This document shows positions 6,452 to 13,869 of a stretch of DNA of 18,807 nt, in pieces (the stretch's first letter is position 1; each line of letters begins with the position of its first letter). Made by a program: the position numbers and the translations under genes. Source of the DNA: Synergistaceae bacterium UBA5827 (GTDB lineage: Bacteria; Synergistota; Synergistia; Synergistales; 79-D21); contig DJHE01000019.1 in NCBI GenBank assembly GCA_002432945.1, positions 1 to 18,807 of the forward strand. The letters are read 5' to 3'. Below the pieces are notes generated by a model. It ran no database searches. It saw only the letters and a program-made list of their open reading frames with translations, and was not told the DNA's origin.

Positions 6452-8854
6452 CTACCTCAGGACGAACCCCTTTTCCGCAAGGTTTCGTCTCAGGGCGTCG
6501 TGCACTTCGTCAACTTCCTGGTCCCGAAGGGTCCGTGAGGAGTCTCCATAGGCCAGCGAAAAGGCAAGACTACGGGTTCCTTCCGGTATGCCCTTGCCTT
6601 GGTAAACATCGAAAAGAACGGCTCCTCGAAGAAGGGGGCCTCCCAGGATCCGTATTTCCTTCTCCAAGGACGCAACCGTCGTGTCAAGGGAGGCAATCAG
6701 GGAAATATCCCTGTAAACCGCCGGGAACCGAACCACCTGCCCAAAACGGAAACCTCTGTCGGGCAGCATGGACTCGATATCCACCTCGAAGGCAAAGACC
6801 GGGCCCGGGATCTCAAGTTCACGCAGGATACCGGGTTTTAAGCTCATCAGGTACCCAGAAGGCTCGCCATCGAGGGTAACTCGGGCAGTCTGGCCGACAT
6901 GGCCAAACGGTTCCCTGCCTGCGCAGAATTCCGGCATCAGCCCGCGACTCTGGCAGAGGGAAACAACATCCGCTTTCACGCTCAGCAGGTCATCCTTCAT
7001 GGAATTGTCGTAAAGAATCCTTCGATCCCTCCCGTTCCATGCGATTCCAGCCATTCTGAGGATTTCCCGGTGTTCATCCCCCTCTTTTTCCGCAGGCAGG
7101 AACACCCGCCCAACCTCGAAAAGCCGGATTGGATCCTTCCAACCCGAGCGGATGTTGGTCTGGAGGGCCTGTAACAGCCCCGGTAAAAGAGTTGTTCGCA
7201 TGACAGACTGGTCCTGGCTGATGGGGTTGGCCAGGGGGAATCCGTGGCACCGAGGGTCGGATTCGGGGATACGGAGCCATTCCGTCCACCTGGGGTGAAT
7301 GAAACTGTAGGTCACAACCTCAAGATAACCTCGTGACATTGCGGTGATGCGAATCCGCCTGTGGGCCTCAACCTCGTCACCCACATGTCCTGTGCCTCGC
7401 AAAAGGGGCGGTATGCGCGAAGGAACGAGCTCGTAGCCTCTGACGCGACCAACCTCTTCGATCAGGTCTTCCTCGATCGCAAGATCAGCCCTGGCCGTGG
7501 GAATCTCGAACTCCAGCCCTTCTTCGCTACTGCCGGCCTCCTTCAAGCCAAGCCTCTCCAGGAACGCAGAGGCTTCTTTCATGTCGTCCCAAAGGAGGAC
7601 CCGGTGCAATTTCTTCCGTGTGAGGACAACCTTTCTTTTTTCCCACGTGCGTGTGCGGGCAACCCTTACCTCTTTTTCCACTCGTTGTCCAGTTTGCCCA
7701 AGAAGATAATTCGACAGGAGAGAAAGCGTTGGAAGAACGCGCGATGGATCCACTCCCCTGGAGAAGCGGTATGAGGCTTCGGTTCCAACACCCAGCCGCC
7801 GGGCAGTCCGGCTTACCCTGAGAGGTTCGAAATAGGCGGATTCAAACGCGACAGATTTTGTGTCGGCAGTGATCTCGCTGTTCTCGCCCCCCATGATCCC
7901 GGCCAGTGCAACGGGAACCCCGCCACTGGTGATCAGGAGGTCCGCATCGGAGAGAACATGCTCCCGACTGTCCAGGGTGGTGAACCGTTCTCCCTCTTTC
8001 GCCCCGCGCACGGTGATTTCCCGGGCAGGAAGCCGATCCAGGTCAAAAGCATGAAGAGGTTGACCAGTGATCAGCATGACAAGGTTCGTCGCATCGACGA
8101 CGTTGTTGATGGACCGAACCCCCGAAAAAGCCAGCCGGATTCGGGTCTTCATGGGTGAGGGTTCTATCTGGACCGATGGAGCCAGGGAAAGCCCGTATAG
8201 CGGACATCCCGGGTCTTCTAAATACAGGCCATCCCAGGAAAGCGGCCAATTGCCTCCACTTGAAGGTTCCCCCATGTCGGTCGGCTTCAAGCTCGCTCCT
8301 GGAATCACGCCAAGGCATTCCCTCGCGAGTCCCAGAAGACTTAAAAGATCCCCACGGTTCGGCGTGACGGAAACTTCCAGGATGCAATCGTCCAGCTCCA
8401 GGGCCTCAACAAGGTCCTCGCCTGCGGAAAATCCCTGCGGCAATCTCAATATCCCAAATTCGTCGGCAATTCCAGGGAGACCGATTTCCTCGGCTGAAAG
8501 CATCATCCCTTCGCTGGCAATGCTGTCGAAATCCCGCCTGCCAAGAACGGTACCATCGGCAATCACGCTTCCCGGCCCCCCATAAGGAACCCAGTCTCCG
8601 TTTTTCAGGTTTCGAGCAGCCGTCACGCAACGTGATCGGCCCCTCCCTGTGTCGAGGTCGGCAACAAAAAGATCGGCCCGTTCGGGATGCGCCGCCAACC
8701 TTTCAATCCGGGCCACCTTTAAATCACGGAGAGCCTTGCATGGCCGCTGGATGTCTTCGACCTCGCATCCGGTCACCGTCAGCCGTGCAGCAGCTTCCTC
8801 GGGAGATAGCGGGATCCGGCAGTATTCGTTAAGCCAATTCCAGGAGATTTGCAT
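6452..8854 (-). CDS. pheT: Phenylalanine--tRNA ligase beta subunit
   Basis: 800 residues, the normal length. PheT pairs with PheS in an alpha2-beta2 enzyme that charges tRNA-Phe and edits mischarged Tyr. Domains in order: N-terminal MQISWNWLNEYC start; an EMAP/OB-type tRNA-binding domain at about 44-150 (LKVARIERL, ending SEGMMLSAEEIGL); the B3/B4 editing region at about 200-380 (SVTPNRGDLLSLLGLARE, then RLAFSGVRSINNVVDATNLV and HAFDLDRL); B5 at about 395-470; a catalytic-like core; and a C-terminal ferredoxin-fold anticodon-binding domain at about 705-800 (FPAVYRDISLI and LAFSLAYGDSSRTLRDQEV). It follows pheS with a single base between stop and ATG, and its ribosome-binding site GGGGGAGG lies inside the end of pheS, indicating coupled 1:1 synthesis. 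Confidence 0.97.
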   Translation of the reverse strand: MQISWNWLNEYCRIPLSPEEAAARLTVTGCEVEDIQRPCKALRDLKVARIERLAAHPERADLFVADLDTGRGRSRCVTAARNLKNGDWVPYGGPGSVIADGTVLGRRDFDSIASEGMMLSAEEIGLPGIADEFGILRLPQGFSAGEDLVEALELDDCILEVSVTPNRGDLLSLLGLARECLGVIPGASLKPTDMGEPSSGGNWPLSWDGLYLEDPGCPLYGLSLAPSVQIEPSPMKTRIRLAFSGVRSINNVVDATNLVMLITGQPLHAFDLDRLPAREITVRGAKEGERFTTLDSREHVLSDADLLITSGGVPVALAGIMGGENSEITADTKSVAFESAYFEPLRVSRTARRLGVGTEASYRFSRGVDPSRVLPTLSLLSNYLLGQTGQRVEKEVRVARTRTWEKRKVVLTRKKLHRVLLWDDMKEASAFLERLGLKEAGSSEEGLEFEIPTARADLAIEEDLIEEVGRVRGYELVPSRIPPLLRGTGHVGDEVEAHRRIRITAMSRGYLEVVTYSFIHPRWTEWLRIPESDPRCHGFPLANPISQDQSVMRTTLLPGLLQALQTNIRSGWKDPIRLFEVGRVFLPAEKEGDEHREILRMAGIAWNGRDRRILYDNSMKDDLLSVKADVVSLCQSRGLMPEFCAGREPFGHVGQTARVTLDGEPSGYLMSLKPGILRELEIPGPVFAFEVDIESMLPDRGFRFGQVVRFPAVYRDISLIASLDTTVASLEKEIRILGGPLLRGAVLFDVYQGKGIPEGTRSLAFSLAYGDSSRTLRDQEVDEVHDALRRNLAEKGFVLR

Positions 8855-8855
8855 T

Positions 8856-9893
8856 TCAGTAACCTCCCCCAGTCAGGAATGAGCCATGTCCCTCAAACAG
8901 CACCCTCAAGTCCGTAAGGCCGTACTTCAGCATCGCTACTCGATCTGGCCCCATGCCCCAGGCAAAGCCGTTATAGCGGTCCGGGTCGATGCCCCCGTAA
9001 CGAAGAACATTCGGGTGCGTCATTCCGCAACCAAGTATTTCCAGCCAACCTGTTCCCTTGCATATCCGGCAAGCCGGGTTGCGCCCCGAGCAGGCAAAAC
9101 ACTCCACATCCATCTCAAGGGAAGGCTCGGTAAACGGAAAGTGGCTGGCCCGGAAACGGCTGTCCAGGGGACGTCCGAAAATCGCACCAACGAAAGTGTT
9201 CAGGCACCCCTTAAGGTCGGCAAGGGAGACATCTTCGTCGATCAGGAGCCCTTCCAGCTGGTGGAACATTGGTGAGTGGGTCTGGTCGCTGTCCCTCCTG
9301 TACACCTTCCCGGGGATGATGATCCTCAGGGGGGCACCCCATTTGAGCATGGATCTCACCTCGACCGGGCTCGTGTGCGTGCGTAGGAGCTTCCCGCTGT
9401 TTAGGTAGAAGGTATCCTGCATGTCACGCGCCGGATGATGGGGAGGAATGTTAAGGGCCTCGAAATTGTGAAAATCATCCTCGATCTCGGGCCCATAGGC
9501 CACGGAAAAGCCCATGCCCACAAAGATATCGATAATTTCGTTCATGGTCTGGACAACCGGGTGGAAAGCCCCCCACCCCCGGCCGCGGGGCGGAAGCGTT
9601 ACGTCCAAGCGGTCGGAAGCTTCCATGGCTTCGTCCTCAGCATGTGCAAGGAGCACCGCCTGGCGCTCGAGAGAAGCTTCCACTTCCTGCCGAAGCTCGT
9701 TCAGGGCCTGTCCAGCCATAGGACGCTCCTCGGGGGGAAGTCCCCCAAGCGAGCGCAATAATTGTGTCAATTCACCCTTTTTTCCCAGGTAACGAACTCT
9801 CAAGGCCTGGAGAGATTCACTGCCATCCGCCTTGACGAGGGCTTCCATGTACTGGTTCCGAATGGCTTCAAGCTTCGCCTGTATCGCGTTCAA
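8856..9893 (-). CDS. pheS: Phenylalanine--tRNA ligase alpha subunit
   Basis: 345 residues forming the catalytic subunit of PheRS. An N-terminal coiled-coil arm (about 1-90) is followed by the class II core: PVVQTMNEIIDIFVGMGF, DTFYLNSGKLLRTHTSP, motif 2 GKVYRRDSDQTHSPMFHQLEG and motif 3 GFAWGMGPDRVAMLKYG. A CxxC...CxxC element (CFACSGRNPACRICKGTG) lies in the FPFTEPSLEMDVE region, as in many Gram-positive PheS proteins. The best start is the TTG at 9893-9891, nine bases after AGGAGG; the ATGs just upstream are out of frame. The C-terminus (LRVLFEGHGSFLTGGGY) departs from the usual RxFxxNDxRFLxQF-like ending. A terminator hairpin directly before the ribosome-binding site suggests attenuation. 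Confidence 0.96.
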   Translation of the reverse strand: MNAIQAKLEAIRNQYMEALVKADGSESLQALRVRYLGKKGELTQLLRSLGGLPPEERPMAGQALNELRQEVEASLERQAVLLAHAEDEAMEASDRLDVTLPPRGRGWGAFHPVVQTMNEIIDIFVGMGFSVAYGPEIEDDFHNFEALNIPPHHPARDMQDTFYLNSGKLLRTHTSPVEVRSMLKWGAPLRIIIPGKVYRRDSDQTHSPMFHQLEGLLIDEDVSLADLKGCLNTFVGAIFGRPLDSRFRASHFPFTEPSLEMDVECFACSGRNPACRICKGTGWLEILGCGMTHPNVLRYGGIDPDRYNGFAWGMGPDRVAMLKYGLTDLRVLFEGHGSFLTGGGY

Positions 9894-9993
9894 GTTCGCA
9901 TCCCTCCTGCATGATCACTAAAAAAACCGATTCTCTCCGGTCCTCCCGTAGACCCGCAAAGCCGGTTTTTTCCCCTTTTTGCGACTCAAGCAT
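9868..9993 (-). other. Possible 41-codon leader ORF through the pheST attenuator
   Basis: ATG at 9993 preceded by GGGAG with only three bases of spacing, reading through both arms of the terminator hairpin and over the pheS start to a TGA at 9868. It has UUU Phe codons at positions 12 (5' arm of the terminator) and 24 (U-run). A run of Phe codons such as that in the E. coli pheST leader peptide is absent, so a regulatory role is weakly supported. Confidence 0.15.
9920..9971 (-). terminator. Intrinsic terminator / attenuator hairpin directly upstream of pheS
   Basis: On the minus strand, AAAAAACCG (9971-9963) pairs with CGGTTTTTT (9929-9921). Inside, CTTT can pair with AGAG, and GGTC (9954-9951) with GACC (9942-9939), around an 8-base loop. 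The RNA leaves the hairpin through seven U residues. It lies only about 12 bases before the AGGAGG of pheS, too close to be merely the end of the rplT operon 330 bases upstream, so a leader attenuator for pheST is the better reading. The hairpin and U-run are seen; regulation is inferred. Confidence 0.75.
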
Positions 9994-10222
9994 TTACTCC
10001 CAGGACATCCTGCCCCATCGGTCCGGGCAGGTGCAACCCTGAGCAGAAACAGTATAACGAAAAAAAGCCGGTGGACGATAGGCACAGCATCAGAAACAGC
10101 CTGGAAGAGATTTCCCAGGGAACTTTTTAAAGACCGATTCCAAGCCTTCCTGTTTGTGGCGGGACACAGCAGTGAAACATTAAAACCATCTGGCCAACCT
10201 GATCTCGGCTTGAAATTATGTA

Positions 10223-10253
10223 GGGTTCCGGCGCTGATCAGCATCCGGAACCC
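10223..10253 (-). terminator. Hairpin downstream of rplT, possible terminator of infC-rpmI-rplT
   Basis: A perfect 9-bp stem GGGTTCCGG/CCGGAACCC (10253-10245 with 10231-10223) whose apical part (GCTGATCAGC) can fold further. It starts 44 bases after the rplT stop. The following TACATAATTTC has no real U-run, so termination may be weak, or the hairpin may instead protect the 3' end. Confidence 0.45.
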
Positions 10254-10296
10254 CACGATAACCACTTTATCGACAACAGGACGCAATTCCGAAAAT

Positions 10297-10656
10297 TTAT
10301 CGGGCCAATGCCTCCTTGGACTTCTCGACCAGCTTGACGAATGCCGCCATGTCGTTAACGGCCATATCGGCAAGGATTTTCCTGTTGAGATCTATGCCCG
10401 AGCGCTTCAGGCCATAGATGAAACTGCTGTAGGACATGCCGTTCATCCGCGCTGCTGCGTTTACACGGATAATCCAGAGCTTTCGGAACTCACGCTTCTT
10501 TGCTTTCCGGTCACGAAACGCATTGGTCATGGACCGCAGGAAAGCTTCCTTGGCACGCCGGAAAACATTCTTCTTGCGTCCCCAGTAACCCTTGGTGATG
10601 CTAAAAAGCCTTTTTCGCTTGCTGTTGCTGGCGCTTCCGCCCTTTACCCTTGCCAT
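10297..10656 (-). CDS. rplT: 50S ribosomal protein L20
   Basis: 119 residues with the family start MARVKGG and the hallmark segments KGYWGRKKNVFRRAKEA, RKLWIIRVNAAAR and GMSYSSFIYGLKRSGIDLNRK. L20 binds 23S rRNA early in large-subunit assembly and, in studied bacteria, represses its own operon by binding the infC-rpmI-rplT mRNA leader. The ATG is preceded by AGAGGAG. It lies 43 bases after rpmI, in the classic infC-rpmI-rplT order. Confidence 0.98.
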   Translation of the reverse strand: MARVKGGSASNSKRKRLFSITKGYWGRKKNVFRRAKEAFLRSMTNAFRDRKAKKREFRKLWIIRVNAAARMNGMSYSSFIYGLKRSGIDLNRKILADMAVNDMAAFVKLVEKSKEALAR

Positions 10657-10699
10657 GGGAGATCACTCCTCTTTCGATATCCGTCGTGGATGGTTTGAT

Positions 10700-10897
10700 T
10701 TAACGGGAAACCAGAAGGATCTTCACACGATCTTCGATGGCTCCGGGCAGATAACCCTTCCTGCGCAAGGTCCGCGACCTCTTGGAGTTTTTCGACTCCA
10801 GGAGATGGCTCCTTCCGCCTTTCTTGTAGGTCACTTTCCCTGTTCCAGTCGTGCGAAAACGTTTCTTGGCCCCTGAATGGGTCTTCATCTTAGGCAT
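10700..10897 (-). CDS. rpmI: 50S ribosomal protein L35
   Basis: 65 residues, the standard size: MPKMKTHSGAKKRF at the start and a basic KNSKRSRTLRRKG segment. A small, strongly basic large-subunit protein. The start is set by AGGAGG upstream of the ATG at 10897. It sits between infC (47-base gap) and rplT (43-base gap). Confidence 0.98.
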   Translation of the reverse strand: MPKMKTHSGAKKRFRTTGTGKVTYKKGGRSHLLESKNSKRSRTLRRKGYLPGAIEDRVKILLVSR

Positions 10898-10944
10898 CTG
10901 GGCAATTCCCTCCTTATGGTGTTCAAAAACTGCAGGTTCGGAAG

Positions 10945-11532
10945 CTAGCTCCGAGTCTCTTCGCCTTCGGCGGGTTTTGTTGTCGTTTCTTCCTTGGCAA
11001 CAGATTTCTTGGCCGAGGCAAGTGGAGCCACCATCATTCGCATGTAGCGACCCTCCATGCGGGGTTCAACTTCGACCTTGCCGTACTCGGCAACATCCTT
11101 CTCCACCTTGACAAGGACAGCTTTTCCCCTGTCGAGAAATGCCATTTCACGCCCTCTGAAGAAAACGGAAACCTTGACACGGTGACCACTTTCCAGAAAA
11201 CTCCGGATGGCCCTAACCTTAAAGTTATAGTCGTGTTCGTCGATCTTGGGCCTCATCTTCATCTCTTTGACGGTCTGTACCTTCTGTTTCTTTCGGGCAT
11301 CCTTGTCGCGCTTCTGGATCTGGTACTTGTACTTCCCGTAGTCCATGATCCTGCACACGGGCGGAGTCGCCTGCGGAGCCACCTCGACGAGGTCCAGTAA
11401 ACGCTCCTCAGCAAGCTTTAGCGCTTCTCGAGTGGGAATGACACCCAACTTGACACCCTGATCATCAATGAGAAGAACCTCTGGGGCTCTGATCTCCTCG
11501 TTCACGCTGGGTTCATCCGGTTTGTTAGCTAT
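10945..11532 (-). CDS. infC: Translation initiation factor IF-3, probable AUA start
   Basis: IF-3 binds the 30S subunit, checks start codon and initiator tRNA pairing and prevents premature 50S joining. It has the family opening VNEEIRAPEVLLIDDQG, the linker and N-domain signatures LDLVEVAPQATPPVCRIMDYGKYKYQ, and a C-domain with TVKEMKMRPKIDEHDYNFK and GHRVKVSVFFRGREMAF, then a low-complexity acidic and Thr-rich tail. The first ordinary start, GTG at 11505, has no ribosome-binding site. In frame nine codons earlier, an ATA at 11532-11530 lies nine bases after a near-perfect GGAGGTGAT and adds A-N-K-P-D-E-P-S before V-N-E-E. infC of E. coli and Bacillus uses AUU, a start codon disfavoured by IF-3 itself, so AUA is plausible here. 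This gives 195 residues; the GTG would give 186. Confidence 0.93.
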   Translation of the reverse strand: MANKPDEPSVNEEIRAPEVLLIDDQGVKLGVIPTREALKLAEERLLDLVEVAPQATPPVCRIMDYGKYKYQIQKRDKDARKKQKVQTVKEMKMRPKIDEHDYNFKVRAIRSFLESGHRVKVSVFFRGREMAFLDRGKAVLVKVEKDVAEYGKVEVEPRMEGRYMRMMVAPLASAKKSVAKEETTTKPAEGEETRS

Positions 11533-11553
11533 AGCCCATCACCTCCGGTTTAA

Positions 11554-11588
11554 GATAGAAAAAGGGACCGCCCAAACGAGCGGCCCCC
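11554..11588 (-). terminator. Intrinsic terminator inside the infC leader (candidate attenuator)
   Basis: On the minus strand GGGGCCGCTC (11587-11578) pairs with GGGCGGTCCC (11573-11564), ten pairs including two wobble pairs, around a GTTT loop, and is followed by TTTTTCTATC. It lies downstream of the infC promoter (-10 at 11707-11712) and just before the infC ribosome-binding site. Transcripts from that promoter must therefore read through it, the arrangement of an attenuator. Confidence 0.75.
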
Positions 11589-11589
11589 A

Positions 11590-11700
11590 ATATACCTGAT
11601 TCCCTTCCGGAAACTCGGAAACGGATTCAGCTTGAAACCCGACAACGGCCTTTCGGCGTCTTCAGGTGAGAGGAGGGGCCTCTTCTTCGCTCAAGCATAC
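11590..11700 (-). promoter_or_regulatory. Structured 5' leader of infC-rpmI-rplT mRNA
   Basis: GCTTGA and TCAAGC (11696-11691 and 11635-11630) close a domain with two hairpins: AGAGG/CCTCT (11683-11679 with 11673-11669), and a GAAA tetraloop hairpin GCC-GAAA-GGC (11657-11648) extended across a 4-base bulge by GAC/GTC. A third hairpin TTCCG/CGGAA follows near 11604-11619, then the terminator. In Bacillus the same operon is controlled by L20 acting on a leader with a terminator; this position and build suggest the same, but I cannot match the known L20 motif by eye. Confidence 0.55.
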
Positions 11701-11706
11701 CGGGGA

Positions 11707-11735
11707 ACTATAGCACAGTCCCCCCCGTTTCACAA
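11707..11735 (-). promoter_or_regulatory. Sigma-70-type promoter of infC-rpmI-rplT
   Basis: -35 TTGTGA (11735-11730), 17-base spacer, -10 TATAGT (11712-11707). The -35 is only six bases past the thrS stop codon. Transcription would start near 11700 and give a leader of about 170 bases. Confidence 0.75.
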
Positions 11736-11740
11736 GAGAG

Positions 11741-13636
11741 TCAATGCCTGGGATCGAATTCCTTTCCTAGTTTTTCACGAAGTGCCTCCGGAGTCATTGT
11801 TCCCAAGTCGCCGGAAGTCCTGTCTCGAACGGACAAGGTCCCCTCGCTCATCTCCCTTTCTCCCAGCACTAGCATGTACGGGACCTTCTGCATCTGGGCA
11901 TCGCGAATCTTCTTGCCAAGCTTTTCGTCACGCAGATCCATCTCGACGCGAACATCCCAGGATTTGAGCTGGGTTTCGACCTTTCGGGCGTACTCTTCCA
12001 ACTCTGGTTTCACTGGGATCACCTTCACCTGGACCGGTGCGATCCAGTAAGGGAAGGCTCCTGCAAAATGCTCGATCAGGATACCAAGAAAACGCTCAAG
12101 GCTTCCAAGTACCGTACGATGGAGCATGACAGGGCGGTGCTGCGCCCCGTCGGGCCCCACGTATGTGATGTCGAAACGCTCAGGCATCTGGAAATCCAGC
12201 TGGATCGTCCCGCACTGCCAGGTCCTGCCGATGCAGTCCTCCAGGTGGAAATCGATCTTTGGGCCATAGAAGGCTCCATCACCGGGGTTGATGCGATAGG
12301 CAACACCACTCTCCTTCAGGGCCTCTTCCAGGGCGGATTCCGCTTTTTCCCACATTTCGGGACTCCCCATGGCGTTCTCCGGCCGAGTCGACAGTTCAAC
12401 GTGGTAATTGAAGCCGAAGACATCGCGATAGACATAGCGGGTCAGGTCCATGATCCCCAGTATCTCCTGCTTGATCTGGGCCGGGGTGACATAAAGATGG
12501 GCATCATCCTGCGTGAAGCACCTGACTCGCATGAGTCCGTGCAGGACGCCCGATCGCTCGTGGCGGTGCACAATTCCAAGCTCGGCCATTCGCAACGGCA
12601 AGTCCCGGTAGCTTTTCAGGGAACTCTTGTAGACAAGCAGCCCCCCTGGGCAGTTCATCGGCTTTACCGCATAGGGCTTCTCATCAATCTCCGTGAAATA
12701 CATGTTTTCCTTGTAGTGATCCCAATGGCCCGAACGAACCCAAAGTTCCTTGTCCAGGATCAGGGGAGTACGGATCTCGCAGTAACCTCTCCGGATATGC
12801 TCCCTGCGCCAGAAATCGACCAGGTTGTTCAGGACAACCATCCCCTTGGGATGGAAACAAGGGAATCCCGGCCCCTCAGCCTGGATGCTGAAAAGGTCGA
12901 GTTCACGGCCAAGCTTGCGGTGGTCCCTTCTGCGGGCCTCTTCCATCCTCTTGAGGTAGGCATCAAGGCCCGCCTTGTCAGCGAAGGCTGTTCCGTATAT
13001 CCGCGTGAGCATGATGTTCTTCTCGTCACCGCGCCAGTACGCGCCTGCCACGGAGAGGAGTTTCGTGTGTTTGAGGAAGGAGGTGTCAGGGACATGAGGC
13101 CCCCTGCACATGTCCTCAAAATCGCCCTGCCGGTAGACCGAGATTTTCTCATCAGTGATATCAGCGACAAGCTCGGCCTTGTAAACTTCTCCAGCAGCTT
13201 CGTAGTTCACTAGCAGTTCATCCCGTGGGATTTCCAGCCTTTCCACCGGTAGGGCTGCCTTCGCCAGCTTGTTCATTTCTTCCTCGATTCCCGCCAGGTC
13301 CTCTTCGGAAATCGGGACGGGCAACTCGAAGTCGTAGTAGAAACCGTCCTTTATCGAGGGCCCGATGGCGACCTTCGTCCCCGGGTAGAGATGCAATACA
13401 GCCTGGGCCATGAGATGCGAGGCGGAGTGACGAAGGACATGAAGCCCTTCCTCGCTTTCCGCCATGATTGGTTCGACAACGGCATCAAAAAAAAGGACGG
13501 TCCTTAGATCCGTTGGTTTTCCGTTGACAAGGGCTGCGACCACACCCTTGTGAATTCCCCATTCTTTCAGGATGCTGAATACGCTCGGCTTTTCCGCTTC
13601 CAGGACTTGCCCCGCTGTTCCCGTAAATTTCGACAT
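11741..13636 (-). CDS. thrS: Threonine--tRNA ligase
   Basis: A class II synthetase that charges tRNA-Thr, 631 residues from ATG 13636. The N-terminal TGS-like domain is at about 15-62. The editing domain has HSASH at 70-74 and the matching CRGPHVPDT. The catalytic core has MNCPGG (zinc Cys), motif 2 HRHERSGVLHGLMRVRCFTQDDAH and motif 3 MLHRTVLGSLERFLGILIEH; the C-terminal anticodon-binding domain includes PVQVKVIPV. The frame is open to a TTG at 13702, but the ATG has AGGGGGATGAAACG upstream, and a good promoter has its -10 at 13674-13679, inside that extension. The short leader leaves no room for a T-box. It is followed directly by the infC promoter. Confidence 0.97.
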   Translation of the reverse strand: MSKFTGTAGQVLEAEKPSVFSILKEWGIHKGVVAALVNGKPTDLRTVLFFDAVVEPIMAESEEGLHVLRHSASHLMAQAVLHLYPGTKVAIGPSIKDGFYYDFELPVPISEEDLAGIEEEMNKLAKAALPVERLEIPRDELLVNYEAAGEVYKAELVADITDEKISVYRQGDFEDMCRGPHVPDTSFLKHTKLLSVAGAYWRGDEKNIMLTRIYGTAFADKAGLDAYLKRMEEARRRDHRKLGRELDLFSIQAEGPGFPCFHPKGMVVLNNLVDFWRREHIRRGYCEIRTPLILDKELWVRSGHWDHYKENMYFTEIDEKPYAVKPMNCPGGLLVYKSSLKSYRDLPLRMAELGIVHRHERSGVLHGLMRVRCFTQDDAHLYVTPAQIKQEILGIMDLTRYVYRDVFGFNYHVELSTRPENAMGSPEMWEKAESALEEALKESGVAYRINPGDGAFYGPKIDFHLEDCIGRTWQCGTIQLDFQMPERFDITYVGPDGAQHRPVMLHRTVLGSLERFLGILIEHFAGAFPYWIAPVQVKVIPVKPELEEYARKVETQLKSWDVRVEMDLRDEKLGKKIRDAQMQKVPYMLVLGEREMSEGTLSVRDRTSGDLGTMTPEALREKLGKEFDPRH

Positions 13637-13673
13637 CGTTTCATCCCCCTGGTCCAACGTGGTATATTGCGAC

Positions 13674-13702
13674 ATTCTAATCTTCGGGGCGAAATCCGAC
13701 AA
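13674..13702 (-). promoter_or_regulatory. Sigma-70-type promoter of thrS
   Basis: -35 TTGTCG (13702-13697), 17-base spacer, -10 TAGAAT (13679-13674), placing the start near 13667 and giving a leader of about 30 bases. An AT-rich stretch further upstream (13720-13740) could act as an UP-like element or a second weak promoter. Confidence 0.6.
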
Positions 13703-13817
13703 CTCCGGGCCACCCCCGATTGTTCAAATTGATTATTAATTGAAGTCCTCAGTGTCGTTCAATAGCCGCATGTTTCGCTTGCGTTTTATCCGCCTAGGGT
13801 CAACCATTCAGAAGCCT

Positions 13818-13857
13818 TTAAGAGTAAAGAGGGGAGGCCCCTCGGCGCCCCCCCCAA
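13818..13857 (-). terminator. Probable terminator of pnp-dut
   Basis: On the minus strand, an uninterrupted G-run and CGCC are followed by GAGGGG-CCT-CCCCTC (13843-13829) and then TTTACTCTTAA. The G-run can alternatively pair with CCTCCCC. The U-run is broken, so strength is uncertain, but it lies directly after the dut stop and before the thrS promoter. Confidence 0.6.
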
Positions 13858-13869
13858 TTCGTTTCCAGC

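Larger units (their letters stand above)
9894..10296 (-). promoter_or_regulatory. Intergenic region / leader between rplT and pheS
   Basis: This 403-base gap has no well-supported gene; a 151-codon open frame over part of it has no family features. In minus-strand order it holds a GC-rich hairpin (10253-10223), a TATACT (10056-10051) that could be a -10 but lacks a recognisable -35, a stable hairpin CCTGCCC/GGGCAGG (10031-10025 with 10015-10009), a short possible leader ORF starting at 9993, and the terminator hairpin before pheS. The loop of the CCTGCCC hairpin carries ACCGAT (10022-10017), complementary to ATCGGT (9931-9926) in the terminator 3' arm. Confidence 0.55.

Noticed and set aside
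6151..6879. 242-codon plus-strand open frame
   Set aside because: Antisense to zapA-like, coiled-coil and pheT genes; low-complexity Pro/Arg/Gly product with no family features.
10020..10045. AGGGTTGCACC on the minus strand upstream of pheS, resembling a T-box core
   Set aside because: The T-box core needs AGGGTGGNACCGCG with TGGN in the bulge; this has TTGC, does not continue to CGCG and shows no specifier loop.
9979..10698. 239-codon plus-strand and 151-codon minus-strand open frames over the rplT-pheS gap
   Set aside because: They overlap rplT or the leader hairpins, have no recognisable domain, and lack good ribosome-binding sites.
12068..13213. 381-codon plus-strand open frame
   Set aside because: Antisense to thrS, whose motifs are complete; the long frame follows from the codon bias of the real gene.
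13637..13702. Upstream TTG start for thrS adding 22 residues
   Set aside because: The extension covers the probable thrS promoter -10, is not like ThrRS N-termini, and the ATG at 13636 has a proper ribosome-binding site.
13734..13762. TTGAAC...AATAAT as thrS promoter
   Set aside because: The spacer to the best -10 is 19 bases; the pair at 13674-13702 fits better and lies closer to the gene.
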